Program-made: the position numbers and the translations under genes | Source of the DNA: Paulinella micropora | Taxonomy: Eukaryota; Cercozoa; Imbricatea; Euglyphida | Assembly: GCA_009731375.1 (NCBI GenBank) | Contig: BJOX01000150.1 | Coordinates: 207,065 to 257,416 of the forward strand | Direction: 5' to 3' | Length of the DNA stretch: 50,352 nucleotides | Shown here: positions 29,887-40,657 of the stretch, one piece after another | Layout: every line of letters starts with the position of its first letter | Numbering within the stretch: the first letter of the stretch is position 1 | Notes under the pieces: model-generated | Databases searched by the model: none | What the model was told of the DNA's origin: nothing | What the model saw: the letters and a program-made list of their open reading frames with translations, nothing else

Positions 29887-30138
29887 CTAGTCAGAAGACC
29901 GAATGAGGGCACGAGTCCCCAGGTAGACAGCTGCAACAACAAAGTCAGAGAGCTCGATACACCGGTAGTCTTGACTAGGAGTCAGATTTTGATCGGTATA
30001 GAAACAAGACAGCTCGTCAGAAGACCGAATGAGGGCACGAGTCCCCAGGTAGACAGCTACAGCAACAGAAGTCGGAGAGCTCGATGCACCGGTAGTCTAG
30101 ACTAGGAGTCAGATTTTGATCGGTATAGAAACAGCGAG
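29887..30138 (+). repeat. 126-bp tandem duplication
   Basis: Two copies (starting at 29887 and 30013) of a unit containing GACCGAATGAGGGCACGAG, GTCCCCAGGTAGACAGCT and GAGTCAGATTTTGATCGG. It directly follows the 29-bp array and shares its ends. Confidence 0.85.
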
Positions 30139-30222
30139 ACAGCTTTGGACTGTCAGTCAGAAACGAGAAAGTTGGACTGTCATACACCGGTAGTCTCAGA
30201 GACTTTGATCGGTATCGCAGTC

Positions 30223-30393
30223 AAACTTCAGGTCAGCTACCTAACGATCATAAGTGTTTCGGTACGGGGAGTTGACAGCAAACTTCAGGTCAGCTACCTA
30301 ACGATCATAAGTGTTTCGGTACGGGGAGTTGACAGCGAACTTCAGGTCAGCTACCTAACGATCATAAGCGTTTCGGTACGGGGAGCTGACAGC
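30223..30393 (+). repeat. 57-bp tandem array, three units
   Basis: CTTCAGGTCAGCTACCTAAC is followed by GATCATAAG and TTTCGGTACGGGGAGTTGAC, with period 57 (starts 30223, 30280, 30337). Because 57 is divisible by three, the array is open as 19-residue repeats (VSYLTIISVSVRGVDS). I see no start or splice context, so I regard coding as unproven. Confidence 0.85.
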
Positions 30394-31377
30394 GCACGCA
30401 AGGGTAGGAGCCAAATTCTATGTAACCCTTAAAGTTAATTCAGACCACATAATCACAAAACCACTGCACAGTCGTATGTTGTACACACATGTTGGGTCGT
30501 CATAAGCATACAATGTTTTACTCTGTTCGTCAACCACAACTGATAGCGTATGAGCTAGGGGGGTGGTACTAGGTTTAGCTAGGCAAAGCTTAAAACAGCT
30601 GCCACTAGACTTAGGACTTAACTAGAGTAGGTGCAGAGCGCAATCAGCACGCAGCCATGGGAAAAATAAGCGCATGCGGCGCATATCCCCATAAGCTTAA
30701 AGCTTTTAAATCTCAAAGCATAGTTGGAAGGCGAGTCTTTCAGATCAGTGTTTGGTTAGTGGCGGTTTGAATAAGGGAGTCCGGCTTAGAACCACAAGAG
30801 ACGCCCCAAAGGCGATCACGTCCGGCTAGGTAGCCGCTAGGCATTAGCTCGTAGAAAGATGTAGTTGGACAGAGAGGACAATCTTATTCCTGTTGACCCC
30901 AACTCACAACGCGTTGACTAGACACTGTCGAGTAGGTTTGAAATCGACTTTTTCACTTGAGACTGGAAGGAGCACTAGGTAGGCTACGGGATTAAGGATA
31001 GTATTCCCCAAGTCAGAGAGTACACTGAAGGACAGTTAGTCAGTAGTGCTTAGAGCAAGACAAGGCAGCAACATAGGGCCAGCAAGCATAGAACCTCAAT
31101 TGATCTTTCGTCTCCTTAGGACCCGCTTACTGATAAACACAAACAGTAGTGATATAATTAAGCATTATAGCTTGAGATGTCAGCGATTAACTTTCATAAT
31201 CTTTTATGAATGTTAAGAGTGACAAAGTGTCACTGCACCTGAACTCGGCAGTAAGTAGGCGTCTAATAACGCGGTATAGCTACGGGAGTTATTGGCATAT
31301 AACTCTGACTAGTTCACCAGTAGTTTTTCACCAACCTTAGTATCCCATATACATAAGGATGTGCGAAAATGGGGGGT
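30394..31377. other. No gene seen
   Basis: About 1 kb of mixed-composition DNA between tandem arrays. All frames are short and no splice-bounded exon was recognised. Confidence 0.5.
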
Positions 31378-32360
31378 GAGTGAGTAAGAGCAAATGTGCT
31401 ATAAACATCAAGCAGCATGCAGCGAATAGCGAGTACAAGCGAGCGTGCAACAGCGAGAAGCATAGCGAGCAAGCGAAGATAAATATGAGCGAAAGAGAAA
31501 GAACTGGCAGCAAGAGAACAATAGACACTACTACACTTAGACAGCATAAGACACAACAATGTAGATAGCCATATGGCAGGCATGTGTTGTACTGATGCGA
31601 TGTATCTCATGCGATGATGATGCATGCGTCTAGTGATGAGTGTGAAGTTGTTTCACTTGTGATGCGATGTCATGGCGAGCGCGCCATTAGACAGTGCATG
31701 TTTGCTCATGTCTGTAGTAATGGTCTCGTAGTAGTGCGAGAAGCATGCGAGGGCGAGCGATAGCGTGTGTGAGCGCTAGTACAAGTGATAGTGGTATTGA
31801 GGGCGTAATGAGAACGAGTGTGAGCGCGAAGCTCGAGAGTTTCTCATGTCCAGTGACGTTGATCATTTAGAGTGAGTAAGAGCAAATGTGCTATAAACAA
31901 CAAGCAGCATGCAGCGAATAGCGAGAACAAGTGAGCGTGCAACAGCGAGAAGCATAACGAGCAAGCGAAGATAAATATGAGCGAAAGAGAAAGAACTGGC
32001 AGCAAGAGAACAATAGACACTACTACACTTAGACAGCATAAGACACAACAATGTAGATAGCCATATGGCAGGCATGTGTTGTACTGATGCGATGTATCTC
32101 ATGCGATGATGATGCATGCGTCTAGTGATGAATGTGAAGTTGTTTCACTTGTGATGCGATGTCATGGCGAGCGCGCCATTAGACAGTGCATGTTTGCCCA
32201 TGTATGTAGTAATGGCCTCGTAGTAGTGCGAGAAGCATGCGAGGGCGAGCGATAGCGTGTGTGAGCGCTAGTACAAGTGACAGTGGTAGTGAGGGCGTAA
32301 TGAGAACGAGTGTGAGTGCGAAGCTCGAGAGTTTCTCATGTCCAGTGACGTTGGTCATTT
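31378..32360. repeat. 492-bp tandem duplication (two copies)
   Basis: GAGTGAGTAAGAGCAAATG begins at 31378 and 31870. The copies are about 97% alike by eye to GACGTTG(A/G)TCATTTA at 31869 and 32360. The unit is full of GCGAGC/GCGATG words. A minus-strand frame (MHHHRMRYIASVQHMPAIW) is open in both copies, but its composition and lack of context argue against a gene. Confidence 0.9.
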
Positions 32361-32487
32361 ATGCCATGTCCGTGGGTTTGAAGTGATTGGTGTATAAAGA
32401 TCAGTGAGAAAAGTATTGCCAGAGAGTTTTAGGGAGGGCGAGAACTAGCAGTAGGGTGATCATAGAGGACTCATTCTATGAGACCAA

Positions 32488-32516
32488 GGGGTAGGGTAGG
32501 GTAGGGTAGGGTAGGG
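32488..32516 (+). repeat. (GGGTA)n microsatellite
   Basis: Five adjacent GGGTA units followed by GGGG. It resembles a degenerate telomeric unit but lies internally and could be a simple repeat. Confidence 0.85.
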
Positions 32517-33526
32517 GCATGTTTCCGTCAATGAATGTAACTTGTAAGTGTTATATGTTTATATGGAACATATCTACATTGCGTTCTTAAGTAATTGTCG
32601 TAATCATAGTTTTGTGATTGATACTTATAATCATAATGTTGCGATCAACTTTCATCTTGTCGCAATATACCAACTTGTTGATTTATAGCTTATATACTGC
32701 ATTATGTTCGGCTTGTAAGCTTTATTGACTCGTTTTATCATTGTTTGTATTGCGTTTGTATGGTTCGTTGATTTAGATGTATTAAGCACATTTCAACATG
32801 TGTTGTTTCATTTTAATGGTCTGCATATATATAACATATTTGTTTGTAAATTGGTTGACCTCATCGTACGAGCCACTGAGACAGATTATATGTTTCATAT
32901 TTTCGGTCTTTAATCATTCTTGGAAATCCATATTTCACTTTGTTATTTCGGGGGGTGCGTCGCATCTGGCACAGTTCATATCACTTTATCATGTCACGTC
33001 TACCATAGGTCACATCCATTCATATATTCCTGGAGTTAACGTGTTCCCTGGGAGATCCAACTGAAGGCTTTGACTTTAACACGCTAAGAGCGCCAACAGG
33101 CTCTGGGAATTCTGAATAGCATATTAGCAGGCATGTGGCTGGAATCTCAACCATGATTGAAGATGTAACTTGCAGAAATTCATTAAAATGGAATTGAATA
33201 GCAGGTTTTCATTGGCTACAACATCAGAACTATGTTGAGGCAGTGCTTCCGAACGTTAACAAAGACACTGTCATGGATGGCTACATGATTAAATCACACA
33301 CTACATGAGCTTGTCATGTAGTACATGATAAACACACCCAAAATGCATGAAAAAGCATCGGTTCCTAACACCTGACAGTATTCAGACGTGTTAAGTTGTA
33401 ATTAGTGGCTTGAACGTTGCAACTCAATAAACCGTGCACAATGTCAATTTTAATCAATTTTCAGCGCAAGCGCAGGCAAGGCAATCCTTCGGGATTGATC
33501 AAAGTCTGCTGTATCACGTTGAAGCT
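32517..33526. other. AT-rich DNA, no gene seen
   Basis: About 1 kb of AT-rich sequence with short frames only. Near its right end, CATGTAGTACATGA-type dyads at about 33300-33330 resemble those at 34700-34760 on the far side of the transposase remnant. Confidence 0.5.
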
Positions 33527-34679
33527 TCAAAACCGTAAATTTGACCCACTTGAAGTTCCTCTACTGACCGGAAGGTTTTCAAGCACAACATGCTTTACGC
33601 CCAGTTGTCCATGGTTAAGTACTTTGTAAGGCACCACAGCCAAAACCTTCAACGAATCTATATCTAATTTGTAAGTCCAACTCCAAACACTTGTCTACCC
33701 TACACCACTCTCCCGTTTTAAGCCGAACAAACGAACCCGAAAGATTTTGCTGCGTTGTGCGTTCAGGCACTGGACACACGTAAACCTGCGCCCATGCAGT
33801 GCAGGACAAACTCCACAAATTCCCTGCACTTTTTGCCAACCAAACAGACGTCAACATTCCCTGCCTGTTGCAAGTGTTCCCTGCACACCATCCAACGTAC
33901 ACACATACACACACAACTACATTTAGAGTACGACGTATGCAGGTGCGCAGACTTAGTATCAGAATAAGACTTACGTGAACAATTTTTTCTCATCCTCTTG
34001 TAAGTTGCCCCAACCTCGTACCCGCAGCAGAGCACCCTTGGGAAACTTATCCAGGTTGAGCCTGTACCCACGCCTCTCCCTTCTCAAGTTGCCATTATCT
34101 TAGAGGCCAGGACCAACATGATAAGCTTCCGTTTGGTTTCGGTGGCAACACGTCTGCATTGCGTAAAGCAGAGTCCGCCGCAGCACTCAGAACGAAACGT
34201 GCCAGGGCCTCCTCCGCAGGGCCTACCAAACCGCACATTACCCGATCAAGTACGACTCTTCTGATCAGAGCAGCCAGGTGCGCCTCAATGTCCACACGCC
34301 GACGGAGCATTTTCACAAGCCTTCCCATGAGCCTCTCCACACGAAAACACCAGTAAATAAACACGGGGCCAAATTCTTGTACTGACTCCACCCCATGGCG
34401 GAGGCGATGGAACTGCAATGGCCTGCAGGGCGGAGGCATAACTCTCTTGTGTAGGTATTCAAACCTGATCACAAGGTCGGCCTGGGCTTTCAAGGACTGC
34501 TTGTTGGGAGCCGGTGCCGCCAGCAGTCTGAAGACAGTGCATAAAGTCGCACAGTACTCCAGAAACTCGCCTGCCAGTAATCCCAGAAAGATCCACTCAC
34601 CCTGCTGAGCCAAGACGTACCTAGTGCAAGTAGGCAGAAGCTGCGATTTTGTCATGTATTGCATGGTTTTACTATGCAT
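33527..34679 (-). pseudogene. Transposase remnant resembling C-terminal CACTA/TNP2-associated protein
   Basis: A minus-strand frame of 194 codons (34095-34679) includes LLAGEFLEYCATLCTVFRLL, then VESVQEFGPVFIYWCFRVER and LMGRLVKMLRRRVDIEAHLA. The order 'helical His/Leu region, GPV..YW.F..ER..G.L......R..EA.L' is what I know from the DUF4218-type region of CACTA (En/Spm) transposases. After a frame change the reading goes on at 33615-33914 (LKTGEWCRVDKCLELDLQIR) and, after another, ends PYKVLNHGQLGVKHVVLE...NLRF with TGA at 33527-33529. The N-terminal part is cut off at the N gap at 34685. At least two frame changes make it a pseudogene. The family call is moderate. Confidence 0.5.
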
Positions 34680-34684
34680 TACAT

Positions 34685-34694
34685 NNNNNNNNNN
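34685..34694. other. Assembly gap with duplicated flanks
   Basis: Ten N. The 40 bases before the gap (34645-34684) and after it (34695-34734) are the same except for one base, so the contigs probably overlap and the duplication is an artefact. Confidence 0.9.
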
Positions 34695-34734
34695 GATTTT
34701 GTCATGTATTGCATGATTTTACTATGCATTACAT

Positions 34735-35205
34735 GCTTTTATCATGTAGTACATGACTCTAACATCCAATTTCATGTGGTTGCGCAGCAGCGCGGACAGA
34801 CTGATGCAATTCTACTGACCAGTCTTCTCCTGACATGCTGATCGGACTAGCAAACGGCACTGCTGTGCATGCGTGGCTCTAGATCGCATGTACTCCATCA
34901 TGCTTCTGAGCGGGGCGGGGGCTCGGGCCTCGCTGGCAGTAGCTAATACAAATCAAGATAGCGCACCCTGGCCACAACGTTGACTAAATGTTTTAATGTA
35001 AAAGACATTTTAAATATTTGAATATGTGATATATAGAATCGCGGACACCCTCAGCGCTCGCGGCGTTGAGGCTGCACATGTATATATATAAGAATAATCA
35101 TATATGGAAATGTACATATATGTATATGTATGCGACAAACTTTTTTGAAAGAAACTTTTTTTCAATGACATGAGACACAATACGCACATTATTAAAGCCT
35201 GAATT
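34735..35205. other. Intergenic, no gene seen
   Basis: The stretch holds CATGTAGTACATGA dyads at its left end, a GCGCTCGCGGCG motif at about 35056 and a TATATG microsatellite near 35080-35125. It lies downstream of the stop of the gene at 35206 and should include its polyadenylation region. Confidence 0.5.
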
Positions 35206-36804
35206 TTACTGTACCGTCTTCTCCTTGCCATGGTCCTTTAGCTTGGCCTTGTCGCTGTTCTTTTTCTTGGCACTGCCATCGCCACCCTTGTCGCTCTTGC
35301 CACTGCCATTGCCACCCTTGTCGCTCTTGCAACTGCCATCGCCACTCTTGTCGCTACTGCCACTGCCACCGCCGCCATCACCGCTGCTGCCGTCGTTTCT
35401 CCCAGCGCTGTCAGCACTGTTTTCATCGTCGTTGGCTGATGACTCACTTTCATCGCTTTCACACTTCTGTGAAGCTTCCTCGCTCTTGTTCTTTTTTTTT
35501 CCAGATTTTTTCCCTTTTTTTCTCGCTACATTGCATGCAAACACATACATACATACATGCATGCATGCATATAATGTCATACATAGTATAAGTATTATCA
35601 TGAATACATTCATACACTTCTTACATACAATGCAGACATGCATACATACACACATAACATACATACCGATAATTTGCATACATAAAATGTTACATACACA
35701 AAGACCTTTCTGAAGCTTTTCGAGTTTGCGCTCCATCTTCGACAGCCGATCCTCCAGGCCCTCCATCTTCGACAGCCGATCCTCCAGGCCCTCCATCTTC
35801 GACAGCCGATTCTCCAGGCCCTTCATCTTCGACAGCCGATCCTCCATTTCTGATAAGGTGTTTGATTCCTTGATGGCGTTCTCCACCTCCTCCCGCCTAT
35901 GTATGTATGTATGTATGTATGTAGCGCTCGCGGCGGTCGCGGCATATTTACAGCGCTCGCGGCATGTACATAAATGCGCATGTAGGTAGGTAGATATGCA
36001 TGTATGTATGTATGTATGTATGTAGCGCTCGCGGCGGTCGCGGCATATTTACGGCTCTCGCGGCATGTCCATAAATGCGCTTGTAGGTAGGTAGGTAGAT
36101 ATGTATGTATGTATGTATGTATTTATGTATGTATGTATGTATGTACCGAATTTTTGCATCTTTTGTTGCAGTTTTTTCCATTCTTTGCACTACCTTATCC
36201 AAGTCCGCCATCCTAGTTATGTATGTATGTATGTATGTATGTATGCATGTATACGTATGCATGCGCATGTATGCATGTATGCATGTATGTACATGTATGT
36301 ATGACATTGTATATAAATATGTATGTACCGCTTTTTGGAAGTGGCAAGCTCCGACGCGATGGTCGATTCTGGGTCGCCTTTCTTTCTTTTCGGAGGCTTG
36401 AAGACTCCTACGTCGCGCTGAAGCTTTTCCACCGAGCTTCGAACTTCCCCAACGGTCGCTTCGGCTTCGTTGACGGTAGCTTGCATCTTTTCCCATTCCT
36501 CTTGCTTCACCACGAAACCAGAAGGGACCTAGATAGACGGTAAAGACACTGACGGATAGATATTTAGATAGATAGGTTGATGCATAAACAGTCACAGATA
36601 GATGAACAAACAACGAGACGTATCGTTTCTAAATATATAGAATAAACATATAGATAGGTATACCTTTTTACTCTGGGAGGTGGTGCCCTTACGCGCCAAC
36701 GCCTTCAGGTCCGTAGACAGGCCTTCCAGCTTTGCGCCCAGATCCTTCACAACTTGCTTGAGCTTCTGCTGATCGCTCCACGCTGCTGGCACGAACGGCA
36801 AGGA
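35206..36804 (-). CDS. 3' exons of the ZZ/coiled-coil gene (coiled coil, Lys/Gly/Ser tail)
   Basis: Five minus-strand exons join with fully agreeing GT-AG borders and phase: 36664-36804, 36329-36528, 36147-36212, 35706-35896 and 35206-35525. They read [19 protein letters not shown], then a coiled coil ([40 protein letters not shown]), then four 10-residue repeats of the [10 protein letters not shown] type. The terminal exon begins [20 protein letters not shown] and runs through Ser/Asp/Glu to KSDKGGDGS repeats, ending KEKTVQ and TAA at 35206-35208. The coiled coil predicts oligomerisation, and the basic tail might bind nucleic acid or be nuclear. Introns consist of (CATA)n tracts, two of them with GCGCTCGCGGCGG repeats. 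No known family was recognised. Confidence 0.8.
35731..35850 (-). repeat. 30-bp coding repeat, four units
   Basis: Four adjacent units of CTCCATCTTCGACAGCCGAT plus CCTCCAGGCC (plus strand) encode ten-residue [14 protein letters not shown] repeats on the minus strand. The first and last differ slightly. Ten is not a heptad multiple, so the coiled coil must carry a stutter. Confidence 0.95.
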
Positions 36805-36849
36805 CTAGACCTAATTTCTTGATGGTCTCCCTGGAGAACAGCGCTTCTA

Positions 36850-37322
<473 letters not shown>

Positions 37323-37779
37323 CGCCCCGGGGGGGGGGGGGGGAGGTTGAAAGGTAGACCAGGCAGGGAGGACAGGAGCAATGTAATGTATAATATTATT
37401 TGCATATGTGCGGTATGCATGTAGACGACACTCACGGCGCTCGCGGCAATTATTATTTGCGGCGCTTGCGACATGTACGTATATTACATATGTGCGGTAT
37501 GTACATGACACTCTCAGCGCTCGCGGCGGTCGCGGCATATTTACGGCGCTTGCGGCATATACATAAATGCGCATGTAGGTAGGTAGATATGTATGTATGT
37601 ATGTATGTATGTAGCGCTCGCGGCGGTCGCGGCATATTTACGGCGCTTGCGGCATGTACATAAATGCGCATGTAAGTAGGTAGATATGTATGTATGTATA
37701 TATCGTCTTCATGGCATCATTGTATACGTATAATATTGTATACTATGTTTATGTGCACGTATTATTGCATGTGTATGAC

Positions 37780-37877
37780 CTGGTTCGGCAAGATGCATGT
37801 CATCTCTATCGTCGGGTTCGGGCAACTTGTAGGCGGTGAACCTAGGTAGGTAGGTAGGTAGATTGATAGATAGATAT

Positions 37878-37935
<58 letters not shown>

Positions 37936-38543
37936 TACACACAAACAACACACATATAATTTACACACATACAAACTTGCAGAATCTTACCAGTTTCTCG
38001 TCGCCGCTGCACCCCTTCTGGAAACAGGTCCATTTGATGCCTTGGATGGGGCCTTGGAGGCACCCATCACAGTTGTAGCCAACACAAGCGCCAACTATGC
38101 ATGTATGAATTACGTATTGCAGGTAAGAATGCATAATTGATGTTGTATGTATGTCTGTATGTATATAGCTATATTGTGTGATCGCATAATAATCATGTAT
38201 GTATGTTAAACATGTATACTTGGATTGCATGTATGTATGTATGTATGTCTGTATGTATGTCTGCACGCATGTATACGCGTACCGTGCGTTCCCATTGCGG
38301 TGGCTAGTTCCTCCATTTCTTCAGGCCCAATGCTGGAGGTCTTGAACACCGGTACCTTTGTATTATGTATGTATGTATATATATTATTGTATGTATGTAT
38401 GTATGTATGTGTGTAATGTATATAATGATTGTATGTATGTATGTATGTATATGTATGTATGAGCACTGGTACCTCGGTGCTCTTGAGCCGTCGGTGTCTT
38501 CGTCTGAAAGCTCCTGATCCCCGCCCTCATCGTTGCGTCCCTT
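37780..38543 (-). CDS. Exons with ZZ-like zinc finger
   Basis: Minus-strand exons at 38473-38543 (KGRNDEGGDQELSDEDTDGS), 38283-38332 or 38355 (IGPEEMEELATAMGTH), 37991-38094 and 37780-37841 (FTAYKLPEPDDRDDMHLAEP). The 38283/37991 junction is in phase. The 37991-38094 exon reads VGACVGYNCDGCLQGPIQG then IKWTCFQKGCSGDEKL. CDGC, then IxGxKWxC, then C fits the first half of the ZZ zinc finger (C-x2-C, PIxGxRyKC), a module that binds proteins, often histone tails or ubiquitin-pathway partners. The later Cys/His ligands were not seen in the next exon, so the finger may be partial. If the acceptor at 38333 is used, phase also agrees with the exon before. Confidence 0.65.
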
Positions 38544-38604
38544 CTAGAGTAATGTATGTATCTATGTATGTATGTATGTACGTATGTATGTACGTATGAG
38601 CTAC

Positions 38605-39039
38605 CTTGGCCTTTTTCCCAGGTGAGGGCTTTTTGTCAGATGATTCTTCTGCTTTGGTACCGCGTCCCTTCTGGAGTAATGTATGTATATTGTATGCATG
38701 TATGTATGCATATGTATGTATGTATGTATGTATATATATGTATGCATTTATGAGTAGGTACCTTGGCCTTCTTTCGCTGAGGTGAGGTCTTTTCGTCAGA
38801 TGATTGCGCTTCTGCTTTGGTACCGCGTCCCTTCTGGAGTAATGTATGTATATTGTATGCATGTATGTACGCATATGTATGTATGTATGTATGTATGTAT
38901 ACATATGTATGCTTTTATGAGTAGGTACCTTGGTCTTCTTTCGCTGAGGTGAGGTCTTTTCGTCAGATGATCGCGCTTCTGCTTTGGTACCGCGTCCCTT
39001 CTGGAGTAATGTATGTATATTGTATGCATGTATGTATGC

Positions 39040-39070
<31 letters not shown>

Positions 39071-39191
39071 TATGTATGCATTTATGAGTAGGTACCTTGG
39101 TCTTCTTTCGCTGAGGTGAGTTGCATAGCCCATCATCAGATAATTCTTTCACTTGTACATCCGCGTTTCTGTATTTGTCTTCACATCTGCC
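38605..39191 (-). CDS. Tandemly duplicated exon block (KGRGTKAE exons)
   Basis: Exons at 39096-39191, 38929-39000, 38762-38833 and 38605-38670 all have phase-0 borders and join cleanly. The first reads GRCEDKYRNADVQVKELSDD and ends SPQRKKTK. The next three read KGRGTKAEARSSDEKTSPQR, KGRGTKAEAQSSDEKTSPQR and KGRGTKAEESSDKKPSPGK, each ending KKTK or KAK. The exon-intron unit is about 160-167 bp and has been copied at least three times, with the exon (24, 24 and 22 codons) conserved better than the (CATA)n intron. The encoded stretch is basic, Ser/Lys-rich and probably disordered. Confidence 0.8.
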
Positions 39192-39236
39192 CTAAGAGGA
39201 AGAGAGGGCAGGAAAAGTGTGATAAATGTATTTACG

Positions 39237-39432
39237 TTGCCGCCCCCGCCATCATTCTTCATCATCACCTTGCCGACACCGCCTTCGTTACCGTCGCTGC
39301 TGCTGTGGCCGCCGCCGCTGGTCGGGTGGCGGCCACAGCAACAGCGGCGGCAGCGGCGGCTGCAAGCGTAGCGGCGGTAACGAAGGCGGTGGCGGCAAGG
39401 TGGTGATGAAGGATGATGGCGGTGGCGGCGCA
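39237..39432. repeat. GC-rich imperfect inverted repeat in an intron
   Basis: Left arm about 39237-39318 (GCCATCATTCTTCATCATCA, CGCCTTCGTTACCG) pairs with the right arm at about 39334-39432 (CGGTAACGAAGGCGG, GGTGGTGATGAAGGATGATG). The pairing leaves an extra 24 bases in the right arm and a short loop. It lies in the intron between exons 39533-39674 and 39096-39191 and is followed by a (GA)n tract to 39505. It could be a foldback element. Confidence 0.8.
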
Positions 39433-39455
39433 GCAACAGCGGCGGCAGCGGCATC

Positions 39456-39510
<55 letters not shown>

Positions 39511-39532
39511 AATCTGAAAGAGGGAGGTCGAC

Positions 39533-39948
39533 CCTTTTGATGATGTCCTCCATGATCTTGACTAGCTGCCTGCGTCTCGTGCCTACCGTGCGCATCGCTT
39601 TCGATGACAGGTCCACTTCATCGACGAACAGCATGAAGGGCTCTTTTTCATCCTTCGCGCAGACAATCCAGTACCTAATGTTGTATGTAGTATTGAATAT
39701 AGCATGATATGTATTTAGGCATTATTAATGTATATGTTTTTAAGTGTTACTGTGTATGTATGTGTATTGTATTACCATCCTTTCCTGTAGATCCAGCAGA
39801 ACCCAAGTACGTGGAGTTCCTGCTCATCTCTCGTAAATATCCTGGAGCCGAGGCCCAACTCCTGGCTTCCCGACGCCGCTGTCACCTGTATAAATTCATT
39901 TATGTATACACATGTTTGTATGTATGGTCAATATGTGAAATTTTTGTA

Positions 39949-39987
<39 letters not shown>

Positions 39988-40133
39988 TTAATGAGCTGCG
40001 TGTGGATGCAACAGAGAGAGAGGACCTGCACCATAAAGCTTTTTACACAATGTATCCGACGCAGGTGCCGCCCCTCGTCCCTAAATAACAACAGGTAAAT
40101 TGCAAAAGAAGCTTTTGCCGCCGCGCAGGGTGC
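39533..40133 (-). CDS. Exon trio upstream of the duplicated exons
   Basis: Minus-strand exons 40026-40133, 39776-39885 and 39533-39674 join in phase. They read KASFAIYLLLFRDEGRHLRR, then GSQELGLGSRIFTRDEQELH and GFCWIYRKGW, then IVCAKDEKEPFMLFVDEVDL, and end VKIMEDIIKR. Borders are GTCCTC, GTAATA and GTCGAC donors with CAG/TAG acceptors. The part looks like a folded globular domain with alternating strands and helices. I do not recognise the family. The FVDEVD string is Walker-B-like, but no Walker A is seen, so an ATPase is not claimed. Confidence 0.65.
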
Positions 40134-40134
40134 C

Positions 40135-40216
<82 letters not shown>

Positions 40217-40315
40217 GGGACAGCAAAAAAAGGGCGAATGGGGGTGAGAGAAGCTCCGGGAGGATTGTTTCTTTTTAAACATANNNNNNNNNNGGGGGGG
40301 GGGGGGGGGGGGGGG
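40134..40315. repeat. Poly-G tract and assembly gap in an intron
   Basis: G-runs totalling about 75 bases (40137-40215, one CC interruption), then 10 N (40284-40293) and another 22 G. The bases after it (GAGGTTGAGAGGTAGGCCAG and on) match those after the poly-G at 37328-37343, so this is a repeat family whose poly-G broke the assembly twice. Confidence 0.9.
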
Positions 40316-40568
40316 AGGTTGAGAGGTAGGCCAGGCAGGGAGGAAAGGAGCAATATATAATATTATTTACATATAGACGACACTCTCAGCGCTCGCGGCA
40401 TATGCGTTACTAAATTACATAACGCTCGCGGCGCTCGCGGCATATGCGTTTCTAAATTACATAACCGCGGCATATGCGTTACGGAATGTAAACAACACTC
40501 TCAGCGCTCGCGGTGGTCGCTGCATATTCGCGACATATCTCCGGTAACGAGAGAGAAAGAAAGAAAAA

Positions 40569-40636
<68 letters not shown>

Positions 40637-40657
40637 AAGAGAGAAAGAGATATGCAC

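Noticed and set aside
39533-39674. FVDEVD as a Walker B motif of an ATPase
   Set aside because: No Walker A or other ATPase motifs in the neighbouring in-phase exons.
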